From an uncultured Lysobacteraceae bacterium (GTDB lineage: Bacteria > Pseudomonadota > Gammaproteobacteria > Xanthomonadales > Rhodanobacteraceae): 16,110 bases of DNA. The notes under the pieces are model-generated. The model saw only the letters and a program-made list of their open reading frames with translations. It did no database searches and was not told the origin of the DNA. The stretch is taken from positions 1-16,110 of the forward strand of contig CAMLSI010000054.1 in NCBI GenBank assembly GCA_946482585.1, in the 5' to 3' direction. A program made the position numbers and the translations under genes. Positions within the stretch are counted from its first letter, which is position 1. Each line of letters opens with the position of its first letter. This document shows, piece after piece, positions 10,401 to 16,110 of this stretch.

Positions 10401-10861
10401 ACGTCGGCGCGCTGCGCGCGCAGCTCGCTGCGCGCCTGCCGGCGCATGCGGTGCCCGCACACATCGTCGTGCTGGATGCGTTGCCGCTGCACAACGGCAA
10501 GATCCACCGGCGCCAGCTGCCGGCGCCGGTCGTCGCCGCCGATGACCTGACGTACGACGCGCCGCGCACGCCGACCGAAACCTGGCTCGCGGCGCTCTGG
10601 GCCGAGCTGCTGGCGCAGGAACGCGTCGGCGTCGGCAGCGATTTCTTTCTGCTCGGCGGGCATTCGCTGCTGGCCATGCGCCTGCTTGCGCGCGTGCGCG
10701 AGCGCTGCGGTGTCGCATTGCCGGTGCGCCAGGTGTTCGAAACGCCGACCGTCGCCGCGCTGGCGACTTGCATCGACGTCGTCGAGTGTGCGCGGCGCGA
10801 CGCCGTCGACGCGCAACGGAGCGCCGTCGAAGGCGACGAGCGCGAGGAGATCGAGCTGTGA
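4436..10861 (+). CDS. Nonribosomal peptide synthetase, two modules (C-A-T-C-A-T)
   Basis: The protein has 2141 aa and lies in the cytosol. It would select, activate and join the first two amino acids of a peptide. Domain order with approximate residues is: condensation 16-445 (H150-H151...D155-G156), adenylation 485-975 (TSGSTGQPKG from T636, K967), carrier 983-1060 (LGGHSL, Ser1022 for phosphopantetheine), condensation 1076-1503 (H1205-H1206...D1210-G1211, SDGWS), adenylation 1525-2028 (TSGSSGQPKG from T1681, K2022), carrier 2040-2116 (LGGHSL, Ser2077), and an acidic tail 2117-2141. All catalytic motifs look intact, with no frameshift. No epimerization, methylation or thioesterase domain is present, so the chain must pass to another protein. 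The next NRPS overlaps its stop codon. AAGGA precedes the start. The NRPS assignment is certain; the product is not identifiable. Confidence 0.97.
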   Translation: MSFSASPASGRGSRSDTFALTSLQQAVWMDQSLHPGVPLYNLGGAFRLGGDIDPARLERAINHVANAHDVLRVVMTLPADGSLPRQRVLPHVAIPLRCIDFSGDPDGDGRARDRLQQEFARPFDLDGGLLWETVFIRASATRCYWLHRHHHLVSDGTSVRLMAYAVKLAYDALSSGVAPPDAAGLPLQEFLDDDEDYRASTRFVRDAAFWERQLPRLPPPLLDRVPMPGASQSTDSRQARWSIPRALFDRLSALAAERGASAQHLLLAMLSAYFARTRRLDTVVIGVAVHNRGSSRHRRALGLFAAVLPLVVRVDPGEALPALAARIAADLRRCYRHQRYPIAEINRRLQPAREGRRQIFDLTFSFEDFGTSFPFGAQPARALRLESGHQKTPLSLAVVDHRDDTDVIVDFSYRPDPTARAEIDRLDARSARRMTSRWLALLRQTVTQPSTPVGALPLTDPAEQRLLRRYGRAHATQVPVFLDGHRFVHEAVAHWARTTPQAPAVRDADGELTYAEIDAAATRLAARLRRAGAGRESIVGLCVGRSASMVVGVLGILRAGAAYLPLDPAYPAERLAYLQADSRVALVVTEQCRRDIAAAGGARVLCLDAASVPADDGPALPSASLCEESLAYVIYTSGSTGQPKGVMAAHRGLANVVRAYQAAIALEPGQRVLHTVSLSFDAGSAHLFLALCSGATLCIDDRAAADARDLGHVLRDEHIHYIGLPVSMLGSLDERSLPALHTLSTGTEACPLSLVERWGRGRRFINIYGPTETSICATLSVFDAHRATQGLRRPPIGRPIRGNRAYVLDARLQPVPLGVIGELYIAGDGVTRGYWAQPGQTAGRFLPDPFADASGERMYRTGDLACWRRDGELDFVGRNDTQIKLRGFRVELGEIEAALCAHPAVRESAVAVHEAADGERCLVAYVVAADDMPTAALREHLQRLLPAFMLPRAFVPLARLPLGPNGKRDLQALPAPDFQGLQRDYEPPQGALEHTVAALWSELFGLERVGRDDDFFELGGHSLLATRLVARLRRDLGREIPLKTVFDAPTVRQFAAQLAVEATDAAAQPALRALAATGPQPLSHAQQRLWFLLQLDATNAAFHIAGALYFRGELDVAALRGAFAAVVARHASLRTRFAAQDGVPRQIVEATAALDIPLRHARSEDASALAAAHARMPFDLARAPLLRAELVQFAADEHMLLLSLHHIVSDGWSLGVLFGELNHAYAALRARRQPEWTPLPLQYADFAAWQREWLAAGELERQLGYWRRQLSGLPPLLELPTDRPRPREFAQRGAREYIDLPPALADALQACARREGATLFMLLLAAFKLLLARLSGEQDIAVGTLVANRPRAEFEPLIGFFVNTLVLRSQVEPDLPFRALLARVRETTLASYAHQDVPFDHVVDALRPPRSLAYTPLFQVLFSLQNAPTTPLTLAGLRSERLRTDAGSAQFDITLDFTHDSEGLRGELEFNTDLFARDTIRAWLHSYSHLLQAALRSPDLPLARFPLGDADACARWQAQWKGPTLVLPDDSVPAAILRQARSRPDAIAYRSGDESLSYAELDSRSDGLAQRLRRRGITRESIVGVCLQRSCLLPVAILAIWKAGGVYLPIDPELPAPRIEHLLADADGALLLTDAATADRCRGFRNGERTLQADRDDGEATSSPMPHADWHGSQLAYLIYTSGSSGQPKGVAVDHRALIQHCRGVERAYGLRSDDRVLHFAALGFDISLDQLFPPLIAGACVVAREPELWEPRRFAEKLVELDISVADLPSALWHLLAREWSECAGLPANPRLRLVLVGGEAMASDALRAWRRTPYARVALLNGYGPTETTITASGHDCAADEGGPTVPIGRPFANRRMYVLDASLQPLPAGLPGELYIGGEGLARGYLGQPALTAAVFLPDPFAAVPGARMYRSGDRARFRADGALEFLGRIDAQIKLRGHRLELAEVESALCRLPGVRDAAAAVRAIGTTGDQLVGYLVTESEAAPDVGALRAQLAARLPAHAVPAHIVVLDALPLHNGKIHRRQLPAPVVAADDLTYDAPRTPTETWLAALWAELLAQERVGVGSDFFLLGGHSLLAMRLLARVRERCGVALPVRQVFETPTVAALATCIDVVECARRDAVDAQRSAVEGDEREEIEL
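4481..5770 (+). other. Module 1 condensation domain, starter-type
   Basis: This N-terminal domain keeps the active-site HHLVSDG (H150-H151...D155-G156) but departs from the other three C domains. Near the start it has PLYNLGGAFRLGG. In place of the PLIGFFVNTLVLR segment of standard L-to-L domains it has ALGLFAAVLPLVVRV, followed by YRHQRYPIAEINRRL and FDLTFSFEDFG. No carrier domain precedes it in the protein and no NRPS gene lies upstream in view. By family knowledge, such N-terminal C domains commonly attach a fatty acyl group to the first amino acid. The acyl source (acyl-CoA or a loading enzyme) is not in the window. It could also accept a peptide from an unseen upstream synthetase. Confidence 0.65.
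5890..7612 (+). other. Module 1 adenylation and carrier domains
   Basis: The core motifs are standard: LTYAEID, GAAYLPLDPAYP, TSGSTGQPKG, YGPTE, GELYIAGDG, YRTGDL, NDTQIKLRGFRVELGEIE and NGKRDLQ. Aligned by eye to GrsA, the ten pocket positions are D681, A682, A685, G723, S744, G746, I767, I775, C776 and K967, giving D-A-A-G-S-G-I-I-C-K. D at the first position and K at the last fit an alpha-amino acid. I know of no characterised code that matches. Small residues at 239, 278 and 299 (A, G, S) suggest space for a bulky side chain, although I322 narrows one side. The carrier domain follows with DDDFFELGGHSL and Ser1022. Confidence 0.8.
7662..10783 (+). other. Module 2 (C-A-T)
   Basis: The condensation domain is the L-to-L type (LHHIVSDGWS, PLIGFFVNTLVLR, HQDVPFDHVVDAL, PLFQVLFSLQN). 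This implies an L-configured upstream residue, in line with the lack of an epimerization domain. Pocket residues by eye are D1726, I1727, D1730, D1768, L1797, G1799, G1824, I1832, T1833 and K2022, giving D-I-D-D-L-G-G-I-T-K. The acidic residues at GrsA positions 239 and 278 (D1730, D1768) point to a basic side chain (Arg, Lys, Orn or Dab) by analogy with known basic-substrate codes, but there is no exact match I can recall. The carrier (SDFFLLGGHSL, Ser2077) has Leu where Glu is usual (FFELGGHS). Confidence 0.8.
10844..10849 (+). promoter_or_regulatory. Ribosome-binding site deciding the GTG start of the second NRPS
   Basis: GAGGAG sits 8 nt before the GTG at 10858, inside the end of the upstream NRPS gene. 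It is the best Shine-Dalgarno in the window. It supports the GTG start and translational coupling through the GTGA overlap. Confidence 0.75.
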
Positions 10862-11016
10862 GCACGGTCGAACTGCTGCGCCGGCTGCACGACAGCGATG
10901 TGCGCCTGTTCGTGCAGGACGGCCGTCTGCGCGTCAACGCCGGACGCGGCGTGCTCGATGAGGCGCTGCTCGCCGAATTGCGCGCGCATCGCGACGCGTT
11001 GATCGCGCTGCTCGCC
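10858..11016 (+). other. TubC-type N-terminal docking domain
   Basis: The first ~53 residues have the pattern of the TubC N-terminal docking fold: helix STVELLRRLHDSDV, then two short strands RLFVQDGRLRVNAG, then helices LDEALLAELRAHRDALIALLA. Such domains hold the short C-terminal tail of the upstream synthetase and set the order of the assembly line. The upstream protein ends in GDEREEIEL, a suitable acidic partner. The domain confirms the GTG start, because a later start would remove it. Confidence 0.85.
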
Positions 11017-14000
11017 GCCGGGGATACGGCGGAACCATCATTTCCGCGTGTCGAACGCACGCCGGCGATGGCGTGCGCGCCGGCGCAGCGCCAGCTCTGG
11101 CTGCAGCAGCAGCTCGCCGGCGCATCGGCGGCCTACAACCTGCCGGTCGCGCTGCGGCTGCGCGGCGCGCTCGATGTCGCCGCGCTGCGCGACAGTCTCG
11201 CCGCGATCGTCGAACGGCACGAAATCCTGCGTACCGGCTTCATCGCCGTCGACGGCGAACCGTGTCAGCGCATCGTCGATGCCGGCGCGTTCGCGCTGCC
11301 GGTCGAGGACGCCGACGCGGCATCGCTGCCGCTCCATCTCGCGGCGCAGAGCCGGCGCGTGTTCGATCTCGCGAACGGACCGCTGTTCGAAGGCCGCCTG
11401 CTGCGACTCGCCGCCGATGAGCACGTGCTGCTGCTCAACATGCACCATCTCGTTTCCGACGGCTGGTCGCTGGGCGTTCTGATGAACGAACTCGGCCAGG
11501 GTTACGCGGCGCGACGCGCACATGGCGCCGCCGCCGCGCCCCTGCCGATGCAATACGCCGACTATGCGGCATGGCAGCACGCCCGCAGCGGCGGCGCGGA
11601 GCACGCCGCGCGCGTCGGCTACTGGCGGCAGGCGCTGGACGGCGCGCCGGCCGTGATGACCTTGCCGTGCGACCGGGTGCGGCCCGCGCGGCAAAGCCAC
11701 GGCGGCGCGGCCGAAACGGTCGCGTTCGGCCCCGGCCTCGCGCTTCGCCTGTCCGAACTCGCGCGCGGCGAGAGCGCGAGCCTGTTCATGCTGCTGCTGG
11801 CCGCGTTCAAGGTGCTGCTCGCGCGGCTTTCCGGACAGGACGACCTCGTCGTCGGCACGCCGGTCGCGAACCGTCCGCACGCGGCACTCGAATCCCTGAT
11901 CGGCTACTTCGTGAACATCGTGCCGCTGCGCAGTCGCGTCGACGACGATGCGCCGTTTCGCGAGCTGCTGCGCGGCGTCCGCGACGGCGCACTCGCCGCG
12001 TTCGCGCAGCAGGAATTGCCGTTCGACCAGATCGTCGACGCACTCAATCCTCCGCGCAGCGCCGCCCATGCGCCGCTGTTCCAGATCCTGTTCGCGCTGC
12101 AGAACGCGCCGGGGGATTTGCCGGCGCTCGCCGGCGTGGAGGCGAGCCTCGTCGTCGCGCCGCGGCGCCATGCGAAGTTCGACCTGTCGCTGAGTCTCGA
12201 GCAGACCGATGCGGGTCTCGTCGGCGAACTGGAGTATGCGACCGATCTGTTCGACGCCGCGACGATACGCGCCTGGCTCGCCGATTACGCGGCGATTCTC
12301 GCTGGGATAGCCGAGGCGCCCGATGCGGCGGTCGCGGATCTCGGCTTCGGCGACACGGAAGAACGCGCACGACGCCTTGCGCTGTTCCGCGGCGCAACCG
12401 AGCGTGCCGATGCACTCGAACTCGCACCCGCAGCCGTGCGCCGGCAGGCACAGCAGCGGCCGTGCGCCGCCGCCGTCGAAGCGCCCGATGCGCATCTGGA
12501 CTACGCCACGCTCGACGCGCGCGCGGAACGGCTCGCCGCCGAACTGCGTCGCCGCGGCGTGACCGCGGAAAACCGCGTCGGCATCTGCCTGCCGCGATCG
12601 GCCGACTTCGTCGTCGCCGCGCTCGCGGTCTGGAAAGCCGGCGCGGCCTATGTCGCGCTCGATACGCACTATCCGCCGGCGCGGCTGCGCTATATCGGCG
12701 CCGACGCGGACCTGCGCTGCGTGCTCGGCGCGGCACCGACGCTCGCGCTGTGCCAATCGCTGGAGCTGCCGCTGCTGCGCGTCGATGCGTTGCCGGAAGG
12801 CCCGCCTGCACCGGCGATGACGCCATGCCGTCTTCATCCGGAACAGCTCGCCTACGTCGTCTATACCTCGGGCTCGACCGGCAATCCCAAAGGGGCCATG
12901 GTCAGTCACGGCGCGCTGCGCAACATGCTGCTGTGGTACCGGCGCATGACCGGCATCGCGGCGACGGACCGCTCGAGCCAGCTCGCCCAGCTCGGTTTCG
13001 ACGGCAGCATGATGGATATCTGGGGCAGCCTCACCGTGGGCGCCTGCCTCTGTATTCCCGACGAGGCGTCGCGCGAGCAACCGCAGCGGCTCGCCGCGTG
13101 GCTGGAGACTGCGCGCATCAGCGTCGCCTACGTGCCGACACCGCTGGCCGAAGCGCTGCTCACGGCCGATGGCGCACCGCCGACGAACCTGCGCCAGCTG
13201 CTGACCGGCGGCGAACGTCTCAAGCGGCGCGCGCCGGCCGACGCAGGCTTCGTGCTGCAGAACGCCTACGGTCCCAGCGAAGCGGCGGTCGTCACGCTTG
13301 CCGGCACAGTCGCGCCGGCGCCGGCGCCGATTACGATCGGCCGGCCCATCGTGAACACGCGGGCCTACGTGCTCGACGCGCAGTTGCGTCCGGTCGGCAA
13401 CGGGGTTGCGGGCGAGCTGTATCTGGCCGGCCCCAGCCTCGGTCGCGGCTATGTCGATCGGCCCGGCCTCACCGCCGAACGCTTTCTGCCGGACCCGTTC
13501 GCCGCGCAGCCGGGCGAACGGATGTATCGCACGGGCGACCGCGTGCGCTGCCTCGCGAACGGCGACTACGAATTCCTCGGTCGCGTCGACCGCCAGGTGA
13601 AACTGCGCGGATTCCGCATCGAGCTCGGCGAGATCGAGAGCGCGCTCTGCCGGCTCGATGACGTGCGCGCGGCGGTCGTCGAACTGCGCGAAACACCGGC
13701 CGGCGATGCGGCGCTCGTCGCCTACGTCGTGCCGGGATCGCCTGCGACGACAGCCGATACGCTGCGCGATGCGTTGCGGCAGAACCTGCCCGCATTCCAG
13801 CTGCCGGCGGCGTGGCTGCTGCTCGCCGAGCTGCCGCTGACCGCCGGCGGCAAGGTCGATCGCCGCGCGCTGCCTGCGCCGGTCTGGTCCGACGAACGTC
13901 CGCGCGTCGCACCGCGCGACGCGCTGGAAACGGCGATCGCCGCGCTCTATGGCGACGTGCTCGGTCGTGCGGTCGTCGGCGTGCATGACGATTTCTTCGC

Positions 14001-16110
14001 GCTCGGCGGGCATTCGCTGTCCGCGATGAAGCTCCTCGCGCGGCTGCAGGCGCAGTACGGCATCGAACTGCCGCTCGCGGCCGTGTTCGAAGCGCCGAAC
14101 GTGGCTGCGCTCGCGCAGCGCTTGCGTCCGCGGCTCGGCGCGGCGTCGCCGGCGCAGGCGATACCGACGGTCGCGCGGAATGCGGCACTGCCGCTGTCGT
14201 TCGCGCAACAGCGTCTCTGGTTTCTCGCGCAACTCGAACCGGCCACTACCGCGTACCACATGCCGCTCGTGGTGCGGTTGCGCGGCGCGCTCGATGTCGC
14301 CGCGCTGGCGACCGCGTTCGATCAGCTCGTGCGGCGCCACGAATGCCTGCGTGCGCGCTTCGTGGAAAACGACGGCGAGCCGGCGCAATGGTTCGACCGC
14401 GTGCCGGAACCCCTGCAGGTCGACGGGATCGCGGCCGCGGCGCTGGATGCGACGCTCGCCGCGTTCCTCGCGCTACCGTTCGATCTGTGCGCCGACGCGC
14501 CGCTGCGCGCGCGTCTGCTGCGCGTCGACGACGGCAGTCACGTGCTCGCGATCGTCGTGCATCACATCGTCGCCGACGGCGCGTCGGTCGCGCTGTTCGC
14601 ACGCGAACTCGCCGAGGCCTACCGGGCGTGCGGCCGCGGCGCCGTACCGTCGCTGCCGCCGCTGCGGCTGCAGTACGGCGACTACGCCGCGTGGCAGCGC
14701 AGTCGCGACGGCGACATGGCGGCACGCGCGCAACTCGACTGGTGGATGCGCCGGCTCGCCGATACGCCTGCGACGCTGGACCTGCCGCTCGACCGCCCGC
14801 GCCGCGCGCACGCGGTACCGGCCGCGGCGCAGATCGTTGCCGTCTCGCTCGACGCGAACCGCGTCGTCGCGCTGCGCGCCGTGGCGCAGCGGCAGGGGGC
14901 GACCTTGTTCATGACCCTGCTCGCCGCCTTCAAGCTGCAGTTGTCGCGGCTCAGCGGACAGTCCGACATCTGCGTCGGCACGCCGATGTCCGAACGCGGT
15001 CGCGCCGGGCTCGAGCAGGTGTTCGGCCTGTTCCTCGGTACGCTCGCGCTGCGCACGCAGTTGCCGCGCGATGCGAGCTTTACGCAGTGGCTCGCCTGCG
15101 TGCGCCAGACCGCGCTCGACGCCTACGCCCATCAGGACGTGCCGTTCGAGCGCATCGTCGACGCGCTGCGCATCGAACGCGACCTGAGCCGCCATCCGCT
15201 GTTCCAGGTCTTCTTCAACATGCCCGGCGAGGACGCGGCGGCGGCGCTCGCGCTGCCCGGCATCGAGATCGAAACGCTGCCGCCGCCGCCGCAGCCGGCG
15301 AAATTCGATCTCACGCTGTACGCCTACGAGCGCGACGGGCGTGTCGAGCTGCAACTGCACTACGACGCACGGCTGTTCGACGCGATACGCGCCCAGGATC
15401 TGCTCGATCAGTTGCACGGACTGCTCGCGCAGATCGCGGCCGACCCGGACCGGCCGGTCGCCGCCTACACGCTGCGCACGGCCATGGCCGCGCGCGCGCT
15501 GCCCGATCCGATGCAACCGCTCGATCGTCGCTGGCGCGGCTCGATCGCGGAGCGCTTCCGTCATTGCGCGATCGCCTATCCGCAGCGTGACGCAGTCTGC
15601 GACGCGCGGCGCCGGCTCACCTACGGCGAACTCGATCGCGCGAGCAATCGCCTCGGCGCGCTGCTGCGTGCGCAAGGCGTGGGTCCCGGCGACATCGTCG
15701 CGCTGCACGCGACGCGTCGCCTCGAACTCGTCGTCGCGCTGCTCGGCGTGATCAAGAGCGGCGCGGCGTTCATGCTGCTCGACGCGGCCTATCCCGATGC
15801 GCGCCTGCTCGCCTGCGTGGAAGCCGCCAGACCGGCCGCCTGGATGGCGATAGGCGATGCGCGCGTGTGCGCGCCGGAACTCGACGCCGCACTCGCCGGC
15901 CTGCGCTGGCGCGGCGTGCTCGAGGACCACGAGCGCGATCTCGCGGGCTGGCCCGGGGCGGCGCTGCCGCTGCCCGCGGTCGATGCCGACTCGCTGTCGC
16001 ACATCGCGTTCACGTCGGGCTCGACCGGCCGGCCCAAGGTCATTGCGGGCCGGCACGGCACAGGCGCCGGCGCCGAAGAAAGCCAAGCAGCCGCCGAAGC
16101 CGAAGCCGGA
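10858..16110 (+). CDS. Nonribosomal peptide synthetase, partial (docking-C-A-T-C-A...)
   Basis: The gene starts with GTG, overlapping the upstream TGA, and stays open for 1751 codons to the window end; the 3' part is missing. Domains with approximate residues are: TubC-type docking 1-53, condensation 69-495 (H196-H197...D201-G202), adenylation 518-1008 (TSGSTGNPKG from T670, K999), carrier 1018-1093 (LGGHSL, Ser1053), condensation 1110-1540 (H1235-H1236...D1240-G1241), and the N-terminal part of an adenylation domain from 1562. It would accept the chain from the first NRPS and add at least two residues. All visible catalytic motifs are intact and there is no internal stop. No release domain is in view. 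From about residue 1735 (nt 16060) the sequence stops resembling an adenylation domain (T-G-A-G-A-E-E, then Ala/Glu-rich), so the final ~50 bases should be treated with caution. Confidence 0.95.
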   Translation, partial: MSTVELLRRLHDSDVRLFVQDGRLRVNAGRGVLDEALLAELRAHRDALIALLAAGDTAEPSFPRVERTPAMACAPAQRQLWLQQQLAGASAAYNLPVALRLRGALDVAALRDSLAAIVERHEILRTGFIAVDGEPCQRIVDAGAFALPVEDADAASLPLHLAAQSRRVFDLANGPLFEGRLLRLAADEHVLLLNMHHLVSDGWSLGVLMNELGQGYAARRAHGAAAAPLPMQYADYAAWQHARSGGAEHAARVGYWRQALDGAPAVMTLPCDRVRPARQSHGGAAETVAFGPGLALRLSELARGESASLFMLLLAAFKVLLARLSGQDDLVVGTPVANRPHAALESLIGYFVNIVPLRSRVDDDAPFRELLRGVRDGALAAFAQQELPFDQIVDALNPPRSAAHAPLFQILFALQNAPGDLPALAGVEASLVVAPRRHAKFDLSLSLEQTDAGLVGELEYATDLFDAATIRAWLADYAAILAGIAEAPDAAVADLGFGDTEERARRLALFRGATERADALELAPAAVRRQAQQRPCAAAVEAPDAHLDYATLDARAERLAAELRRRGVTAENRVGICLPRSADFVVAALAVWKAGAAYVALDTHYPPARLRYIGADADLRCVLGAAPTLALCQSLELPLLRVDALPEGPPAPAMTPCRLHPEQLAYVVYTSGSTGNPKGAMVSHGALRNMLLWYRRMTGIAATDRSSQLAQLGFDGSMMDIWGSLTVGACLCIPDEASREQPQRLAAWLETARISVAYVPTPLAEALLTADGAPPTNLRQLLTGGERLKRRAPADAGFVLQNAYGPSEAAVVTLAGTVAPAPAPITIGRPIVNTRAYVLDAQLRPVGNGVAGELYLAGPSLGRGYVDRPGLTAERFLPDPFAAQPGERMYRTGDRVRCLANGDYEFLGRVDRQVKLRGFRIELGEIESALCRLDDVRAAVVELRETPAGDAALVAYVVPGSPATTADTLRDALRQNLPAFQLPAAWLLLAELPLTAGGKVDRRALPAPVWSDERPRVAPRDALETAIAALYGDVLGRAVVGVHDDFFALGGHSLSAMKLLARLQAQYGIELPLAAVFEAPNVAALAQRLRPRLGAASPAQAIPTVARNAALPLSFAQQRLWFLAQLEPATTAYHMPLVVRLRGALDVAALATAFDQLVRRHECLRARFVENDGEPAQWFDRVPEPLQVDGIAAAALDATLAAFLALPFDLCADAPLRARLLRVDDGSHVLAIVVHHIVADGASVALFARELAEAYRACGRGAVPSLPPLRLQYGDYAAWQRSRDGDMAARAQLDWWMRRLADTPATLDLPLDRPRRAHAVPAAAQIVAVSLDANRVVALRAVAQRQGATLFMTLLAAFKLQLSRLSGQSDICVGTPMSERGRAGLEQVFGLFLGTLALRTQLPRDASFTQWLACVRQTALDAYAHQDVPFERIVDALRIERDLSRHPLFQVFFNMPGEDAAAALALPGIEIETLPPPPQPAKFDLTLYAYERDGRVELQLHYDARLFDAIRAQDLLDQLHGLLAQIAADPDRPVAAYTLRTAMAARALPDPMQPLDRRWRGSIAERFRHCAIAYPQRDAVCDARRRLTYGELDRASNRLGALLRAQGVGPGDIVALHATRRLELVVALLGVIKSGAAFMLLDAAYPDARLLACVEAARPAAWMAIGDARVCAPELDAALAGLRWRGVLEDHERDLAGWPGAALPLPAVDADSLSHIAFTSGSTGRPKVIAGRHGTGAGAEESQAAAEAEAG
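11062..14136 (+). other. Module 3 (C-A-T)
   Basis: The condensation domain is of L-to-L type (MHHLVSDGWS, SLIGYFVNIVPLR, QQELPFDQIVDAL, PLFQILFALQN). Pocket residues by eye are D715, G716, M719, Y758, L782, G784, A803, V811, V812 and K999, giving D-G-M-Y-L-G-A-V-V-K. This shares seven of ten positions with the leucine code D-G-A-Y-T-G-E-V-V-K, as I remember it, so an aliphatic residue, probably Leu, is expected. The domain has GPSE in place of GPTE, a common variant. The C-to-A linker is long and charged (about 496-520). The carrier is DDFFALGGHSL with Ser1053. Confidence 0.8.
14185..16062 (+). other. Module 4, partial (C and start of A)
   Basis: The condensation domain has VVHHIVADGAS, with Ala-Ser where the other elongation domains have Trp-Ser, then VFGLFLGTLALRTQ, HQDVPFERIVDAL and HPLFQVFFNMPG. 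It is L-to-L-like but the most divergent of the elongation C domains. The adenylation domain starts near RFRHCAIAYPQRDAVCD, with LTYGELDRASNRL, a changed A2 motif (GAAFMLLDAAYPDARL instead of Y-x-PLD) and HIAFTSGSTGRPK. The IAFTSGSTGRPK...GRHG wording resembles a distinct adenylation subfamily rather than the standard AYVIYTSGSTGxPKG form. All pocket residues lie beyond the break, so its substrate cannot be predicted. Confidence 0.75.

Noticed and set aside
4187..10816. Very long open frame of about 2209 codons on the minus strand, opposite the first NRPS gene
   Set aside because: It mirrors a real NRPS gene in a GC-rich genome where stops are rare on the opposite strand. Its translation is Arg/Gln/Ala/His-rich with no recognisable domain.
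11038..14388. Open frame of about 1116 codons on the minus strand, opposite the second NRPS gene
   Set aside because: Same cause: antisense shadow of conserved C-A-T coding sequence, with no family motifs.

Overview
The window is GC-rich (roughly 70% by eye), and every supported gene lies on the + strand. The gene mix and protein style suggest a high-GC proteobacterium, probably a gammaproteobacterium of the Lysobacterales/Xanthomonadales type. The mix is a DPM1-like glycosyltransferase, a secreted protein of unknown function, a periplasmic gamma-glutamyltransferase and a modular peptide synthetase with an MbtH protein. There is no 16S rRNA or other marker in view, so this placement is inference.

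Left part (1-3634) looks like ordinary chromosome. It holds the C-terminal end of a family-2 glycosyltransferase, a 231-bp gap with one hairpin, a 472-aa exported protein I cannot assign, and a 567-aa exported gamma-glutamyltransferase with its autoprocessing threonine in place. Short GC-rich hairpins follow each of the three stop codons, but none has a T-tract. A 558-bp non-coding stretch (3635-4192) then follows. It is visibly richer in A+T in its middle, and is the likely promoter and leader of the genes to its right.

Right part (4193 to the end) is a nonribosomal peptide synthetase (NRPS) operon: a 69-aa MbtH-like protein, a 2141-aa two-module NRPS (C-A-T-C-A-T), and a second NRPS that runs off the window after 1.5 modules (docking domain-C-A-T-C-A...). 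The second NRPS starts with GTG, overlaps the stop of the first (GTGA), and opens with a TubC-type docking domain. The first ends in a short acidic tail that could be its partner. The order of action would be MbtH supporting adenylation, module 1 starting the chain, module 2 elongating, transfer across the docking pair, then modules 3 and 4.

The first condensation domain differs from the other three and looks like a chain-starting (N-acylating) type, so a lipopeptide is a reasonable guess. The binding-pocket residues I extracted by hand are D-A-A-G-S-G-I-I-C-K (module 1, no match known to me), D-I-D-D-L-G-G-I-T-K (module 2, two extra acidic residues, perhaps a basic substrate) and D-G-M-Y-L-G-A-V-V-K (module 3, close to a known leucine code). 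No epimerization, thioesterase or reductase domain is in view, so the product's end, and whether it is cyclic, cannot be read here. The last ~50 bases depart from NRPS sequence and may be a chimeric or low-quality contig end.
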